Source: Verrucomicrobiota bacterium (lineage in GTDB: Bacteria; Verrucomicrobiota; Verrucomicrobiia; Limisphaerales; UBA9464). Taken from it: a stretch of 11,232 nucleotides of DNA. Position 1 is the first letter of the stretch; every line of letters begins with the position of its first letter. This document shows, one piece after another, positions 1-6,998 of this stretch. The position numbers and the translations under genes are program-made. The DNA lies in assembly GCA_947464705.1 (NCBI GenBank), contig CANHYD010000040.1, forward strand, positions 1 through 11,232, given 5' to 3'. The notes under the pieces are model-generated. The model was not told the DNA's origin. It was given only the letters and a program-made list of their open reading frames with translations, and did not search any database.

Positions 1-741
1 GCCTTCCTTTCGACCATCAACTCGGTCACCAAGCGCATCATCACCATCGAAGAACCGGTGGAATATGAGCTCAAGGGCATCAACCAGATCCCGGTGCGTT
101 CGGACATCGGGCTGACCTTCGCGGTGGGGCTGCGTCACATTCTCCGTCAAGATCCCAACGTGGTCATGGTCGGTGAAATTCGTGACACCGAGACCGCCGA
201 GATCGCTATTCGGGCCTCGCTGACCGGTCACCTGGTCTTCAGTACCCTACACACCAACGATGCGGCGAGCGCCTTCACCCGATTGATTGACATGGGGATC
301 GAGCCGTTCCTGGTTGCTTCCTCGGTGGAGGCCATCATGGCCCAGCGCCTTGTCCGGACCATTTGCTCGAGTTGTTCCCAGCCCCAGAAGATCGACCGCG
401 ACTACCTCATCAAGGTGGGTTTTCCGGAGGACGAGATCGATTCCACCGTCTTCCGCAAGGGAGTAGGTTGCGAAGCCTGCCGTCAGTTGGGGTATCAGGG
501 ACGCACTGGTATCCATGAGCTGTTGGTGGTCACCGAGGCGATCCGGCCTCTGGTGATGAACCGAGTCTCGGCCGCGACGTTGGCGGACATCGCCCGCAAG
601 CAAGGCATGCGAACCCTCCGTCAGGATGGGTGGACCAAGGTCAAGGCGGGTGTCACGACCGTCGAAGAGGTTCTTCGTGTCACGCAGAACGAAGAACATG
701 TGAAGGCACTTGCCGGAAACCACGGAGGCACTCCGGAATGA
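1..741 (+). CDS. gspE: Type II secretion ATPase GspE, C-terminal part (5' end outside window)
   Basis: Cytoplasmic hexameric ATPase that powers pseudopilus assembly in type II secretion; PilB/PilT relatives do the same for type IV pili. The frame is open from base 1, with 246 residues visible. The window opens just after where Walker A should be. The visible order is: Asp-box region TIEEPVEYEL (about residues 15-24), Walker B VVMVGEIRD (54-62), His box TGHLVFSTLHTNDA (75-88), then a tetracysteine zinc element made of CSSC (122-125) and CEAC (157-160), and the GRTGIHELL segment. The cysteine element separates GspE/PilB from the retraction ATPase PilT. The stop overlaps the next start by ATGA, and a GspL-like gene follows, which favours GspE over PilB. 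About 550-600 residues is usual, so more than half lies upstream. The family is certain; GspE versus PilB is inferred from the neighbours. Confidence 0.93.
   Translation, partial: AFLSTINSVTKRIITIEEPVEYELKGINQIPVRSDIGLTFAVGLRHILRQDPNVVMVGEIRDTETAEIAIRASLTGHLVFSTLHTNDAASAFTRLIDMGIEPFLVASSVEAIMAQRLVRTICSSCSQPQKIDRDYLIKVGFPEDEIDSTVFRKGVGCEACRQLGYQGRTGIHELLVVTEAIRPLVMNRVSAATLADIARKQGMRTLRQDGWTKVKAGVTTVEEVLRVTQNEEHVKALAGNHGGTPE
724..728 (+). promoter_or_regulatory. Ribosome binding site of the gspL-like gene
   Basis: GGAGG lies 9 nt before the ATG at 738, inside the end of gspE. It decides the start: the same frame is open back to an ATG at 630, but that upstream stretch overlaps gspE and has no such signal. 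Confidence 0.75.
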
Positions 742-2117
742 GCAAAGCCGCTCCCATCCCCCATGCTTGCAATGTGTTGTCGCTCCGACAGGGGCAGCGA
801 CACCTCTACCACTTCTCCGTGAACAAAGGTGGTGCAGCGCCTGCCGGTCTATGGGAGATCGCCGTAGACAAGCCCTTGCCTGCCAACGTGGTCTCGCGGG
901 ACTGGCGTCTACTGATCCGCTCCCGACTGGACATCGCATGGATGCCGCCCGAGTCGGTGTTCCTCCGGGCCGTTCAACTTCCGGCCTGTGCGCCCGGTGA
1001 ATTGGCCGGGATGATCGAGTTCCAGCTCGAGAAACTTTCTCCGATGCCGCCGGCCCAGGTGGTTTGGACTGTCGAGAGCGTGGCGCATCCGGATGCCACC
1101 CAGCAAACCGCGTTGGTGACCATCGCCGCCCGATCCACCGTGGAGGCGTTCGTCGAGACGCTGGAGCAGGGCGGGTACATGCCCGATCGGATCGAACTGC
1201 CGATGGTCCGCCGACTGTTGTCAAAACCGGTCCAGGGAAACTTGCTGCGGATCGTTTTGGATGGATCCGGAGCCCAACAGGTGGCCCTTCTGGGATGGTG
1301 GACGGACAGCGTCCTTCGGGATGTGTCACTGATCCGTTTGCCGGTTCAGGGTGCTGCTGAATTGCTGCTGGCCCAATTGAATGGCACAGCCTGGGCCGCT
1401 GAGCTGGATGGTTGGCTCGCGTTGTTACCTTCCGTGACCGTGGTCGCACCCTTATCGGAGGCGGCACCCCTCGTCGAAGCATTGCGCGGTTGGTGCAGTC
1501 AGCCGGTCTCGATAGAGCCCCCCGGAGCTGAGCCCGATCTGGCCCAACTCACCGCCAATCATGCGTTGCACCCCTCTCCAGCCTCGCTGATCCCGGAGGA
1601 AGTGAGGACCCGTCAGCAGCGGCAGTATGTCGATTCGCTTTGGGTCAAGGGACTCACCGCACTGGCGATGACCTATTTGGCGGGCGTGTTCGTTTATCTG
1701 GCGGTGCTCACCTACCAGAAGTCGTCGGTCGAGACTCTCCGCAACGAGACTCGCTCGATGGCGTTGCAGTACACCAACACCCTTCAGCTCAAGGCACGGG
1801 TCCGAGTGCTTCAGGAGCAGGTTGCCTTGCGCTTTGCTGCCCTTGACTGCTGGAATGCGGTGGTCGAAAAACTGCCCGAGGCCCTGACCCTCGCTCAGTT
1901 GGATTTCAAGAATGGCCGGACTTTGCTCATCAGCGGCAACGCGTCCGAAGGGGATCGGGCTGAAGTGACCCGGTTCAACGATTTGCTGCGTGCCGTGAGC
2001 TCTGAGGGCAAGCCGCTCTTCTCCGAGGTCAAGCCCGCAACCATGACACCGAGGGGGGCCCTTCTGGCATGGTCCTTTGAGGCAGAACTGCGGCGAGAGG
2101 AGGGCGTTGCGCCATGA
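738..2117 (+). CDS. gspL: GspL-like (PilM/PilN-type) type II secretion inner membrane protein
   Basis: Bitopic inner membrane assembly protein that should dock the GspE ATPase in the cytoplasm and pair with GspM in the periplasm. It has 459 residues from the ATG at 738. About 300 N-terminal residues form a cytoplasmic region consistent with the actin-like GspL/PilM fold (for example GMIEFQLEKLSPMP, followed by a DRIELPMVRR segment). One hydrophobic segment follows at about 302-325 (LTALAMTYLAGVFVYLAVLTY), then a heptad-like helix at about 326-365, then a small periplasmic domain to 459 resembling PilN/GspL (LPEALTLAQLDFKNGRTLLISG). The start is fixed by the GGAGG and the ATGA overlap with gspE. 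Its stop overlaps the gspM-like start in the same way. The sequence is divergent, so the call leans on topology, length and position between GspE and GspM/GspD. A PilM-PilN fusion is the alternative name. Confidence 0.78.
   Translation: MSKAAPIPHACNVLSLRQGQRHLYHFSVNKGGAAPAGLWEIAVDKPLPANVVSRDWRLLIRSRLDIAWMPPESVFLRAVQLPACAPGELAGMIEFQLEKLSPMPPAQVVWTVESVAHPDATQQTALVTIAARSTVEAFVETLEQGGYMPDRIELPMVRRLLSKPVQGNLLRIVLDGSGAQQVALLGWWTDSVLRDVSLIRLPVQGAAELLLAQLNGTAWAAELDGWLALLPSVTVVAPLSEAAPLVEALRGWCSQPVSIEPPGAEPDLAQLTANHALHPSPASLIPEEVRTRQQRQYVDSLWVKGLTALAMTYLAGVFVYLAVLTYQKSSVETLRNETRSMALQYTNTLQLKARVRVLQEQVALRFAALDCWNAVVEKLPEALTLAQLDFKNGRTLLISGNASEGDRAEVTRFNDLLRAVSSEGKPLFSEVKPATMTPRGALLAWSFEAELRREEGVAP
2098..2103 (+). 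promoter_or_regulatory. Ribosome binding site of the gspM-like gene
   Basis: A perfect AGGAGG lies 10 nt before the ATG at 2114, within the last codons of the gspL-like gene. It supports independent or coupled initiation at the ATGA overlap. Confidence 0.75.
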
Positions 2118-2848
2118 CCGGCTGGTTCGATCGACTGAATCTGGCCCCGACCGAGCGACGCATGGCCATCGCAGGCCTGTGCATCTTGGGCCTTCTATTC
2201 AACTACTGGTTCATCTGGCCCTACTTTGCCGAGTGGGATGTGATGGCCCGCGACCGCACTAAGCTCGAAGGCCAGAAGCAGATCTACTTCAAGGAGGTTT
2301 CAAAGAAGTCCTCCTTCGAGAAGCTTCTGAAGGAATTGGAAGGTGCGGGCGGCCAGGTGCTGCCCGAGGAGCAGGCCAACCGCGTGCAACAGGGTATCAC
2401 GGCGGCCGCTGCGACCAATGCGGTCAATCTGGGACGTGTTTCGCCTCAGGTAGCTTCACTGCGGATGAGCGCATCTAAGGACACCAACTTTTTCGATGAA
2501 CAGATCGTCATTGTGGACCTGACGGCGAAGGAGGAGGGGTTTGTCAATTTCCTCTACGCGTTGGGCTCCAGTGATTCGATGATCCGTGTCCGAGACATGA
2601 GCCGGCTGCGACTGGACAACAGTGGCCAAAATCTCAGCGCCTCGGTGACCTTCGTTGCCAGCTTCCAGAAGAAACCGAAGGTGGTGAGCGCCGGGGGAGG
2701 TAGTTCTGGCGTCTCGAATCCCAAGACGGCATCACCCGGTTCTGGATCCAAGGCCCCGTTTCCGGCAGCACCCGTCAAGCCCAAGACTTCCACCAACGCA
2801 GCAGCCACGTCGCGCGTCACCGGAACCAACGCGCCAACCAAGAAGTAA
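2114..2848 (+). CDS. gspM: GspM/PilO-like type II secretion inner membrane protein
   Basis: Predicted partner of the preceding GspL-like protein on the periplasmic face of the inner membrane, helping connect the platform to the secretin. It has 244 residues. A short cytoplasmic N-terminus is followed by one membrane segment at about 17-37 (IAGLCILGLLFNYWFIWPYF), a charged helical region (about 45-75), and an alpha/beta periplasmic domain to about 190 containing DEQIVIVDLTAKEEGFVNFL, which resembles the ferredoxin-like fold of PilO/GspM. A Ser/Pro/Ala/Thr/Lys-rich tail fills the last 50 residues and may be a flexible tether. The start is set by AGGAGG and the ATGA overlap; the stop is 6 nt before gspD. 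Sequence similarity in this family is low, so topology, size and gene order carry the call. Confidence 0.75.
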   Translation: MTGWFDRLNLAPTERRMAIAGLCILGLLFNYWFIWPYFAEWDVMARDRTKLEGQKQIYFKEVSKKSSFEKLLKELEGAGGQVLPEEQANRVQQGITAAAATNAVNLGRVSPQVASLRMSASKDTNFFDEQIVIVDLTAKEEGFVNFLYALGSSDSMIRVRDMSRLRLDNSGQNLSASVTFVASFQKKPKVVSAGGGSSGVSNPKTASPGSGSKAPFPAAPVKPKTSTNAAATSRVTGTNAPTKK

Positions 2849-2854
2849 CCGATT

Positions 2855-5326
2855 GTGAACACGCGTCTCATCCATCTCGCAGTCGTTGCGGCCATCACCG
2901 CGGGCCGGCTTTGCGGACAGGCTCCGGCCGCCCCAGCTGCCCCGGGAGCTCCATTGGCCCCGTCGACCATCATTCCAGCGACCACAGTGGCCCCGGTCAC
3001 TTCGACTGCTGCACCTGAGTCCACCCCGGGCACGGCCTTCCCGGCCTTCCCGGAGCCTCCGTCGCGTCTGAGGAAAGCAACCAATGCCGCTGCCCCTGCC
3101 GCGGTCGTCTCGACCAATTTTCCGTCGGCCCTGCCGCGGGCCTTCCCGCGTCCCGCGCCCTCAGTCCCGCCTGCACCGTCGGGAGCCTCTTCGGCGGCCA
3201 GTGGATCCAAGGTCGGTTCAGCCGGCGCAGCCAAGTCGGCGCCCGGGGCCGCCAAGCCGGCGGCTGCGGCTGGCCAGCCCTCGGAGGAAGACCAGGCGAT
3301 GAACGACGCCACCATCAAGGCTTTGCGTGAGAGTCGCGGCACCAATCAGCCGGGTGACTCGATCGTGTTCAAGGATCAGGAGCTCAATGTATTCCTGGAT
3401 CAAGTGTATGGGCCGCTGGTCCAGCGCACCGTGCTTCGGGCCCAGGGACTGCCTCAGGTCCGCATCAGCATCGACACTCAGACCACCCTTACTGAGGACG
3501 AAGAAGTCCAAATGTGGGATACGGTCTTGGCCCTCAATGGCATTACCATGATCCCTCAGGGCGAAAAGTTCGTCACGGCGGTGCCGGTGGCTCAGGCATT
3601 GCAAGAGGGCGGCAAATTTTCGAACAAGCCGGCCGATCAGTATGCCGAGGCCAGCCAGTTTGTGACCCATGTGGTCCAGCTGAAACATGTGGCCATCGAA
3701 GAAGCGGTGCCGACGATCACTCCATTTGCCAAGAACGCCAACGGCATCGTGGCCTTGGCGAGCACCAAGACGCTGGTGTTGCGTGACTACGCCATCAACG
3801 TGAAGCGGATGCTTGAGATTTTGGCGAAGATCGACATCGAGGTGGAAGAGGACTTCCAACTCGAAGTCATCCCCATCAAGTACGGCAAAGTCGACGAAAT
3901 CTACGCGACCCTCACGAGTGTCATCGGCGGGGGCGGCGTCAGCGGAACCCCGGGCGGAGGTGTCGGAGGCGCCGGTGGTATGGGTGGTATGGGAGGTGGT
4001 CTGTCGGGACGTCGTGGCGGTATCGGCGGTATGGGGGGCACGGGCGGCATGGGCACGGGCTTCAACCAGTTCGGCGGCGGTGGCCAGTTTGGTGGGATGA
4101 ACCAGGCGGGTGGCGCCGGTCGCTTGGGCAACGCGGGACGTCTGGGAGGTCAACAGCTCGGCGGTGGGATCAATCAACCTGGATCGGCCGTCAATACGGG
4201 CAGCTTCCAGAATCGGTTCAATGCCATGGGCCGAGGTGGGGCTGGGGGCGGTTCGGGCTACGGTGGGCTCTCAGAATTGTTGCAGACGGTCAGCATCACG
4301 GCCGACCAGCGCTCCAATTCGCTCATCGTCTACGGCAACAAGAAGGACATCGCCAAATTGCGTGAAGTCCTCGTCAAGGTGGACACGCTTCTGCCCCAAG
4401 TGTTGGTCGAAGCCATCATCATGGAGGTCAACCTCAGCAGCGGTTGGAATTATGGCATCAGCGCGGCCCAGCGGCCCGCCCAATTCGGTGACAATGCCAA
4501 CAATCGGGGCGGTGGCGTGATCAACAATCCCTCGGGCGCCCCATTGGGCACGGGTTCAGATTTCCTCAAGCAGTTGGGACGATCGACCGGAGGTGCTGTC
4601 GGAACCAACGTCGTGAATGGTATCCCGGCGACCTCTGGCTCAGGACTCTCTTACTTTGCTCAGATCGGCCAGAATTGGGACGTGGCCATCAGTGCCATTG
4701 CTGCGGACAGTCGGGTCAACGTGATCCAACGTCCGCGGGTCATCACCTCGCATGCCACCCCGGGCAGTTTCTTTGTCGGTTCCGAGGTACCCTTCGTTTC
4801 CGGATCCTTTTTTGGCGGTGGCAGTTTCGGCAACAGTCAATCGATCACCCGACAGCAAGTGGGCGTGGGATTGAACGTCACCCCCTTCATCACGCCGGAC
4901 AACCTCGTTGTCATGCAGATCGATCAGACGGTGGATAACTTGGGTTCCAATTTGGACCTGGGCAATGGACTCAGCGCCCCCACCACGCAGACGCGGTCGG
5001 CCAGTTCGTTTGTCACCGTCCGAGACAAGGATGCCGTTTTGCTAGGCGGATACATCACCACCAGCACCGACAAGCAGAAGTCGGGCGTTCCTCTTCTCAA
5101 GGACATTCCCTACCTCGGGGCGGCATTTTCCAAGCGCAGTCAGAACAGTTCCCGCACCGAGTTGATGATTCTGATTCGTCCCAGCATCTTGGCGACACCG
5201 GCTGATGCGGGTGAGGTGGCCGATCAGGAACGCCAGAGGTTGCCGGGCGTACGGGTGGCCGAGAAGGAATTCGAGAACAACGAGAAGACCGAGGCCCGTA
5301 AAGCCAAGCGGCAGCTCAAGGAATAA
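2855..5326 (+). CDS. gspD: Type II secretion outer membrane secretin GspD
   Basis: Subunit of the multimeric outer membrane channel through which folded proteins leave the periplasm. It has 823 residues from a GTG start; only a weak AGAAG precedes it. A signal peptide spans about 1-23 and a Pro/Ala-rich stretch runs to about 150. The periplasmic domains follow: N0 at about 167-246, N1 at about 268-327, and a ring domain that starts near 329, is interrupted by a Gly-rich segment (356-470), and resumes with ITADQRSNSLIVYGN to about 510. The C-terminal secretin domain (about 512-779) has the gate-like EVPFVSG loop, QQVGVGLNVTPFITPDN, the signature VPLLKDIPYLGAAF (745-758) and the closing strand RTELMILIRPSIL. 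A charged tail of about 45 residues could be the pilotin-binding S-domain. GspD usually has 650-750 residues; the two low-complexity regions explain the extra length. PilQ is less likely after GspL and GspM. The secretin identity is very secure. Confidence 0.93.
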   Translation: MNTRLIHLAVVAAITAGRLCGQAPAAPAAPGAPLAPSTIIPATTVAPVTSTAAPESTPGTAFPAFPEPPSRLRKATNAAAPAAVVSTNFPSALPRAFPRPAPSVPPAPSGASSAASGSKVGSAGAAKSAPGAAKPAAAAGQPSEEDQAMNDATIKALRESRGTNQPGDSIVFKDQELNVFLDQVYGPLVQRTVLRAQGLPQVRISIDTQTTLTEDEEVQMWDTVLALNGITMIPQGEKFVTAVPVAQALQEGGKFSNKPADQYAEASQFVTHVVQLKHVAIEEAVPTITPFAKNANGIVALASTKTLVLRDYAINVKRMLEILAKIDIEVEEDFQLEVIPIKYGKVDEIYATLTSVIGGGGVSGTPGGGVGGAGGMGGMGGGLSGRRGGIGGMGGTGGMGTGFNQFGGGGQFGGMNQAGGAGRLGNAGRLGGQQLGGGINQPGSAVNTGSFQNRFNAMGRGGAGGGSGYGGLSELLQTVSITADQRSNSLIVYGNKKDIAKLREVLVKVDTLLPQVLVEAIIMEVNLSSGWNYGISAAQRPAQFGDNANNRGGGVINNPSGAPLGTGSDFLKQLGRSTGGAVGTNVVNGIPATSGSGLSYFAQIGQNWDVAISAIAADSRVNVIQRPRVITSHATPGSFFVGSEVPFVSGSFFGGGSFGNSQSITRQQVGVGLNVTPFITPDNLVVMQIDQTVDNLGSNLDLGNGLSAPTTQTRSASSFVTVRDKDAVLLGGYITTSTDKQKSGVPLLKDIPYLGAAFSKRSQNSSRTELMILIRPSILATPADAGEVADQERQRLPGVRVAEKEFENNEKTEARKAKRQLKE

Positions 5327-5328
5327 GC

Positions 5329-5357
5329 GCCCGGTTTCAGTTGCTCTGATGCGGGGC
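5329..5357 (+). terminator. Imperfect hairpin after gspD, possible terminator or 3' stabiliser
   Basis: The arms 5329-5340 and 5346-5357 pair over 12 positions: nine Watson-Crick pairs, one G-U and two mismatches, with a 5-nt loop. It begins 2 nt after the gspD stop. No clear T-run follows, so intrinsic termination is uncertain. Confidence 0.4.
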
Positions 5358-5710
5358 AAGATTGCTGGTTTAAGGGCCTTTATGCTGCCTGAATTCTCGG
5401 ACAGCACTACTGGCGAAAACTGGCACCGTTGGTCCTTGGCAATACACTCTGCAGAGCTTTGGCATTTGGGTCCATTGCTCGAGGAGAGCCATGCCTGCTA
5501 ACCAAGGGTCTTCAACAATTCGGAGAAACCTGGAACGGTGTCCCGCGGTCGACTTCGTTGGCGCGCCCCCCTGTCCGCGCCGATAAGGATTGTCACTTTG
5601 TCTCGGTGAAGGCTTCCTCAGCCTCTCCTCGTCTCGGTCTTCAAACCCAGCTTTCCTAGGCCAATCCAGGCCACCAGTCCCAGAAAGCGGATCCCAGCTT
5701 GCCTCCCCGA

Positions 5711-5806
5711 GGGACAGGCTCCAAAGCCCCCAAGGGACAGGCTCGCCCAGGCAGACACAGGCTGAGGCCCCGTTTCCTTTGCCGATTGCTCTCCAGGGAC
5801 AGGCTC
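5711..5806 (+). repeat. Cluster of three GGGACAGGCTC repeats
   Basis: Exact 11-mers lie at 5711-5721, 5734-5744 and 5796-5806, with a decayed copy (ACACAGGCTG) near 5755-5764. The first can fold with the bases before it: GCCTCCC (5701-5707) pairs with GGG and AGGC across a CGA loop and a 2-nt bulge. The last copy ends 15 nt before the ATG of the next gene. The same motif recurs in the other spacers to the right. Confidence 0.8.
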
Positions 5807-5821
5807 GGCAACTTCTCGTGA

Positions 5822-6802
5822 ATGAACCCCTCGCTCTCAGCGATCTCCAGGCGTGGTTTTCTCGGATCGACCGGTACCACCGCTATCGCCTTGGCGGGAG
5901 CATCCGCCGTCTCCCTTCCGGTTCAAGGTGCCCCTCCGGTGGCGATCGGGCCGCGGATCCGACTTGCCATCGCCTCTTACTCCTATTGGCACTTCAGAGA
6001 CCCCAAGGTGACGATTCATCAGGTCATCGAACGGGCTGCCGCCTTGGGGGCTGAAGGGGTTGATATTCTGCACCGACAGATGGACATCCCCGAGAAAGAG
6101 CCACTTACCGCTCAGCATCGGATGTATTTGGCCGATCTCAAAAGGCATGCCTTTCGATGCGGCGTCTCGCTGGTGTGCCTCTCCATTCATCAGGATTTTG
6201 TCGATCCCGATCCGGCTGTCCGACGTAGGCAAGTGGAACATACAATCAAGTGTATCGATATCGCTGCTTCGCTCGGGGTTTCCTGTGTTCGTATCAACTC
6301 GGGACGGTGGAACACTATCGCTTCGTTCGATGACTTGATGAAGGCACGCGGGGAGGAGCCGGTGCTTCCGGGATACACCGAGGAGCAGGGTTTCCAATGG
6401 TGCATTGAGTGCCTTGAGCAATGCCTGCCTCATGCCGCATCAGCAGGCGTGACGCTTGCCGTTGAGAATCACTGGGGGTTGACCAGAACCGTGGAAGGAA
6501 TGCTCCGGATTGCTGAAGCCATTGATTCCCCCTATTTCGGTTTACTGATGGATACCGGGAATTTTTTAGAGAATCCCTACGAGAGACTGCGTCGGATTGC
6601 ATCTCGGACAGTCATGGTCCAAGCCAAGGACTATCCGGGCGGAGGCGAGTGGTACACCCTCGACCTCGATTACCGACGTATCGCGGGAATTCTTCGCGAG
6701 GCTGGGTTCCGCGGGTGGGTCTCCCTGGAGATGGAAGGCAAGGAACCGTCCGAGACCGCTGTCCCCAAGAGTTTTCGTAAGCTCCGCCAAGCCTTCGCTT
6801 AA
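5822..6802 (+). CDS. Tat-exported sugar phosphate isomerase/epimerase-like TIM barrel protein
   Basis: Member of the xylose isomerase-like TIM barrel superfamily, whose enzymes isomerise or epimerise sugars, commonly with a divalent metal; the substrate cannot be told. It has 326 residues. The N-terminus carries a twin-arginine signal, SRRGFLGST (9-17), with a hydrophobic stretch to about 34, so the protein should be folded in the cytoplasm and exported. Barrel motifs are LAVENHWG (212-219), LLMDTGNF (241-248), MVQAKDYPGGGEW (265-277) and VSLEMEGKE (300-308). Glu215, Asp244 and the Glu of SLEMEG fit metal-binding positions; Gln267 stands where related epimerases have His. The ATG at 5822 has no clear Shine-Dalgarno, and its leader is filled with GGGACAGGCTC repeats. 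It is separated from its neighbours by long spacers, so probably a single-gene unit. Family assignment is strong; reaction unknown. Confidence 0.85.
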   Translation: MNPSLSAISRRGFLGSTGTTAIALAGASAVSLPVQGAPPVAIGPRIRLAIASYSYWHFRDPKVTIHQVIERAAALGAEGVDILHRQMDIPEKEPLTAQHRMYLADLKRHAFRCGVSLVCLSIHQDFVDPDPAVRRRQVEHTIKCIDIAASLGVSCVRINSGRWNTIASFDDLMKARGEEPVLPGYTEEQGFQWCIECLEQCLPHAASAGVTLAVENHWGLTRTVEGMLRIAEAIDSPYFGLLMDTGNFLENPYERLRRIASRTVMVQAKDYPGGGEWYTLDLDYRRIAGILREAGFRGWVSLEMEGKEPSETAVPKSFRKLRQAFA

Positions 6803-6803
6803 T

Positions 6804-6875
6804 CTGAGGGGTCTCTTTGGCCTGTGGTGAAACCCGCGTGTTGTGAAGGTGCCGACCAAAGGGACAGCCTCTCAG
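6804..6875 (+). other. Long imperfect inverted repeat after the epimerase-like gene
   Basis: The arm 6804-6820 (outer CTGAG, inner CTTTGG) is complementary to 6856-6875 (inner CCAAAG, outer CTCAG), with an uneven middle and a loop of about 35 nt. It begins right after the TAA and could serve as a 3' end signal. The right arm contains the variant repeat GGGACAGCCTC, so the structure may be an inserted repeat element instead. Confidence 0.45.
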
Positions 6876-6909
6876 CAGGGACCCGGGGGCGTCCGATGGG
6901 GACAGGCTC
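6861..6909 (+). repeat. Two GGGACAGGCTC-family repeats before lpxI
   Basis: A one-mismatch copy lies at 6861-6871 (GGGACAGCCTC) and an exact copy at 6899-6909, in the 196-nt spacer before lpxI. GTCC just upstream of the second copy can pair with its GGAC in a small hairpin. Confidence 0.7.
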
Positions 6910-6998
6910 GATTACCTGCGATTGGGCCGGTTGCGAGAAGGGTTCCGGGATTTGATCCCTGACTTTCCCAGCGGGAATGTTTTGCACAGAATAGCCCC

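Larger units (their letters stand above)
5327..5821. other. 495-nt spacer between gspD and the epimerase-like gene
   Basis: No credible coding region is seen; frames here are short, have no ribosome binding site and resemble no family I recognise. Apart from the hairpin at its start, the first 370 nt show nothing I can name. The last 110 nt carry three exact copies of GGGACAGGCTC plus a degenerate one. No convincing -10/-35 pair was found, though a promoter for the following gene would be expected here. Confidence 0.6.

Noticed and set aside
630..737. 36-residue N-terminal extension of the gspL-like gene from an ATG at 630
   Set aside because: It overlaps the conserved end of gspE, has a shadow-like Arg/Cys-rich composition, and a GGAGG plus ATGA overlap marks the ATG at 738.
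247..1482. Long open frame (411 codons) on the - strand across gspE and gspL
   Set aside because: It lies antisense to two well-supported genes, is rich in Arg/Pro/Ser as expected of a GC-rich shadow frame, and matches no family.
2915..2925. CGGACAGGCTC inside the start of gspD, one mismatch from the dispersed repeat
   Set aside because: A single near-match of 11 bases in 11 kb can arise by chance, and it encodes ordinary signal peptide-end residues (GQAP).
2554..4177. Long - strand open frames opposite gspM and gspD (263 and 319 codons)
   Set aside because: They are Ala/Gly- or His/Arg-rich mirrors of the Pro/Ala- and Gly-rich parts of GspD; the + strand has clear secretin motifs.
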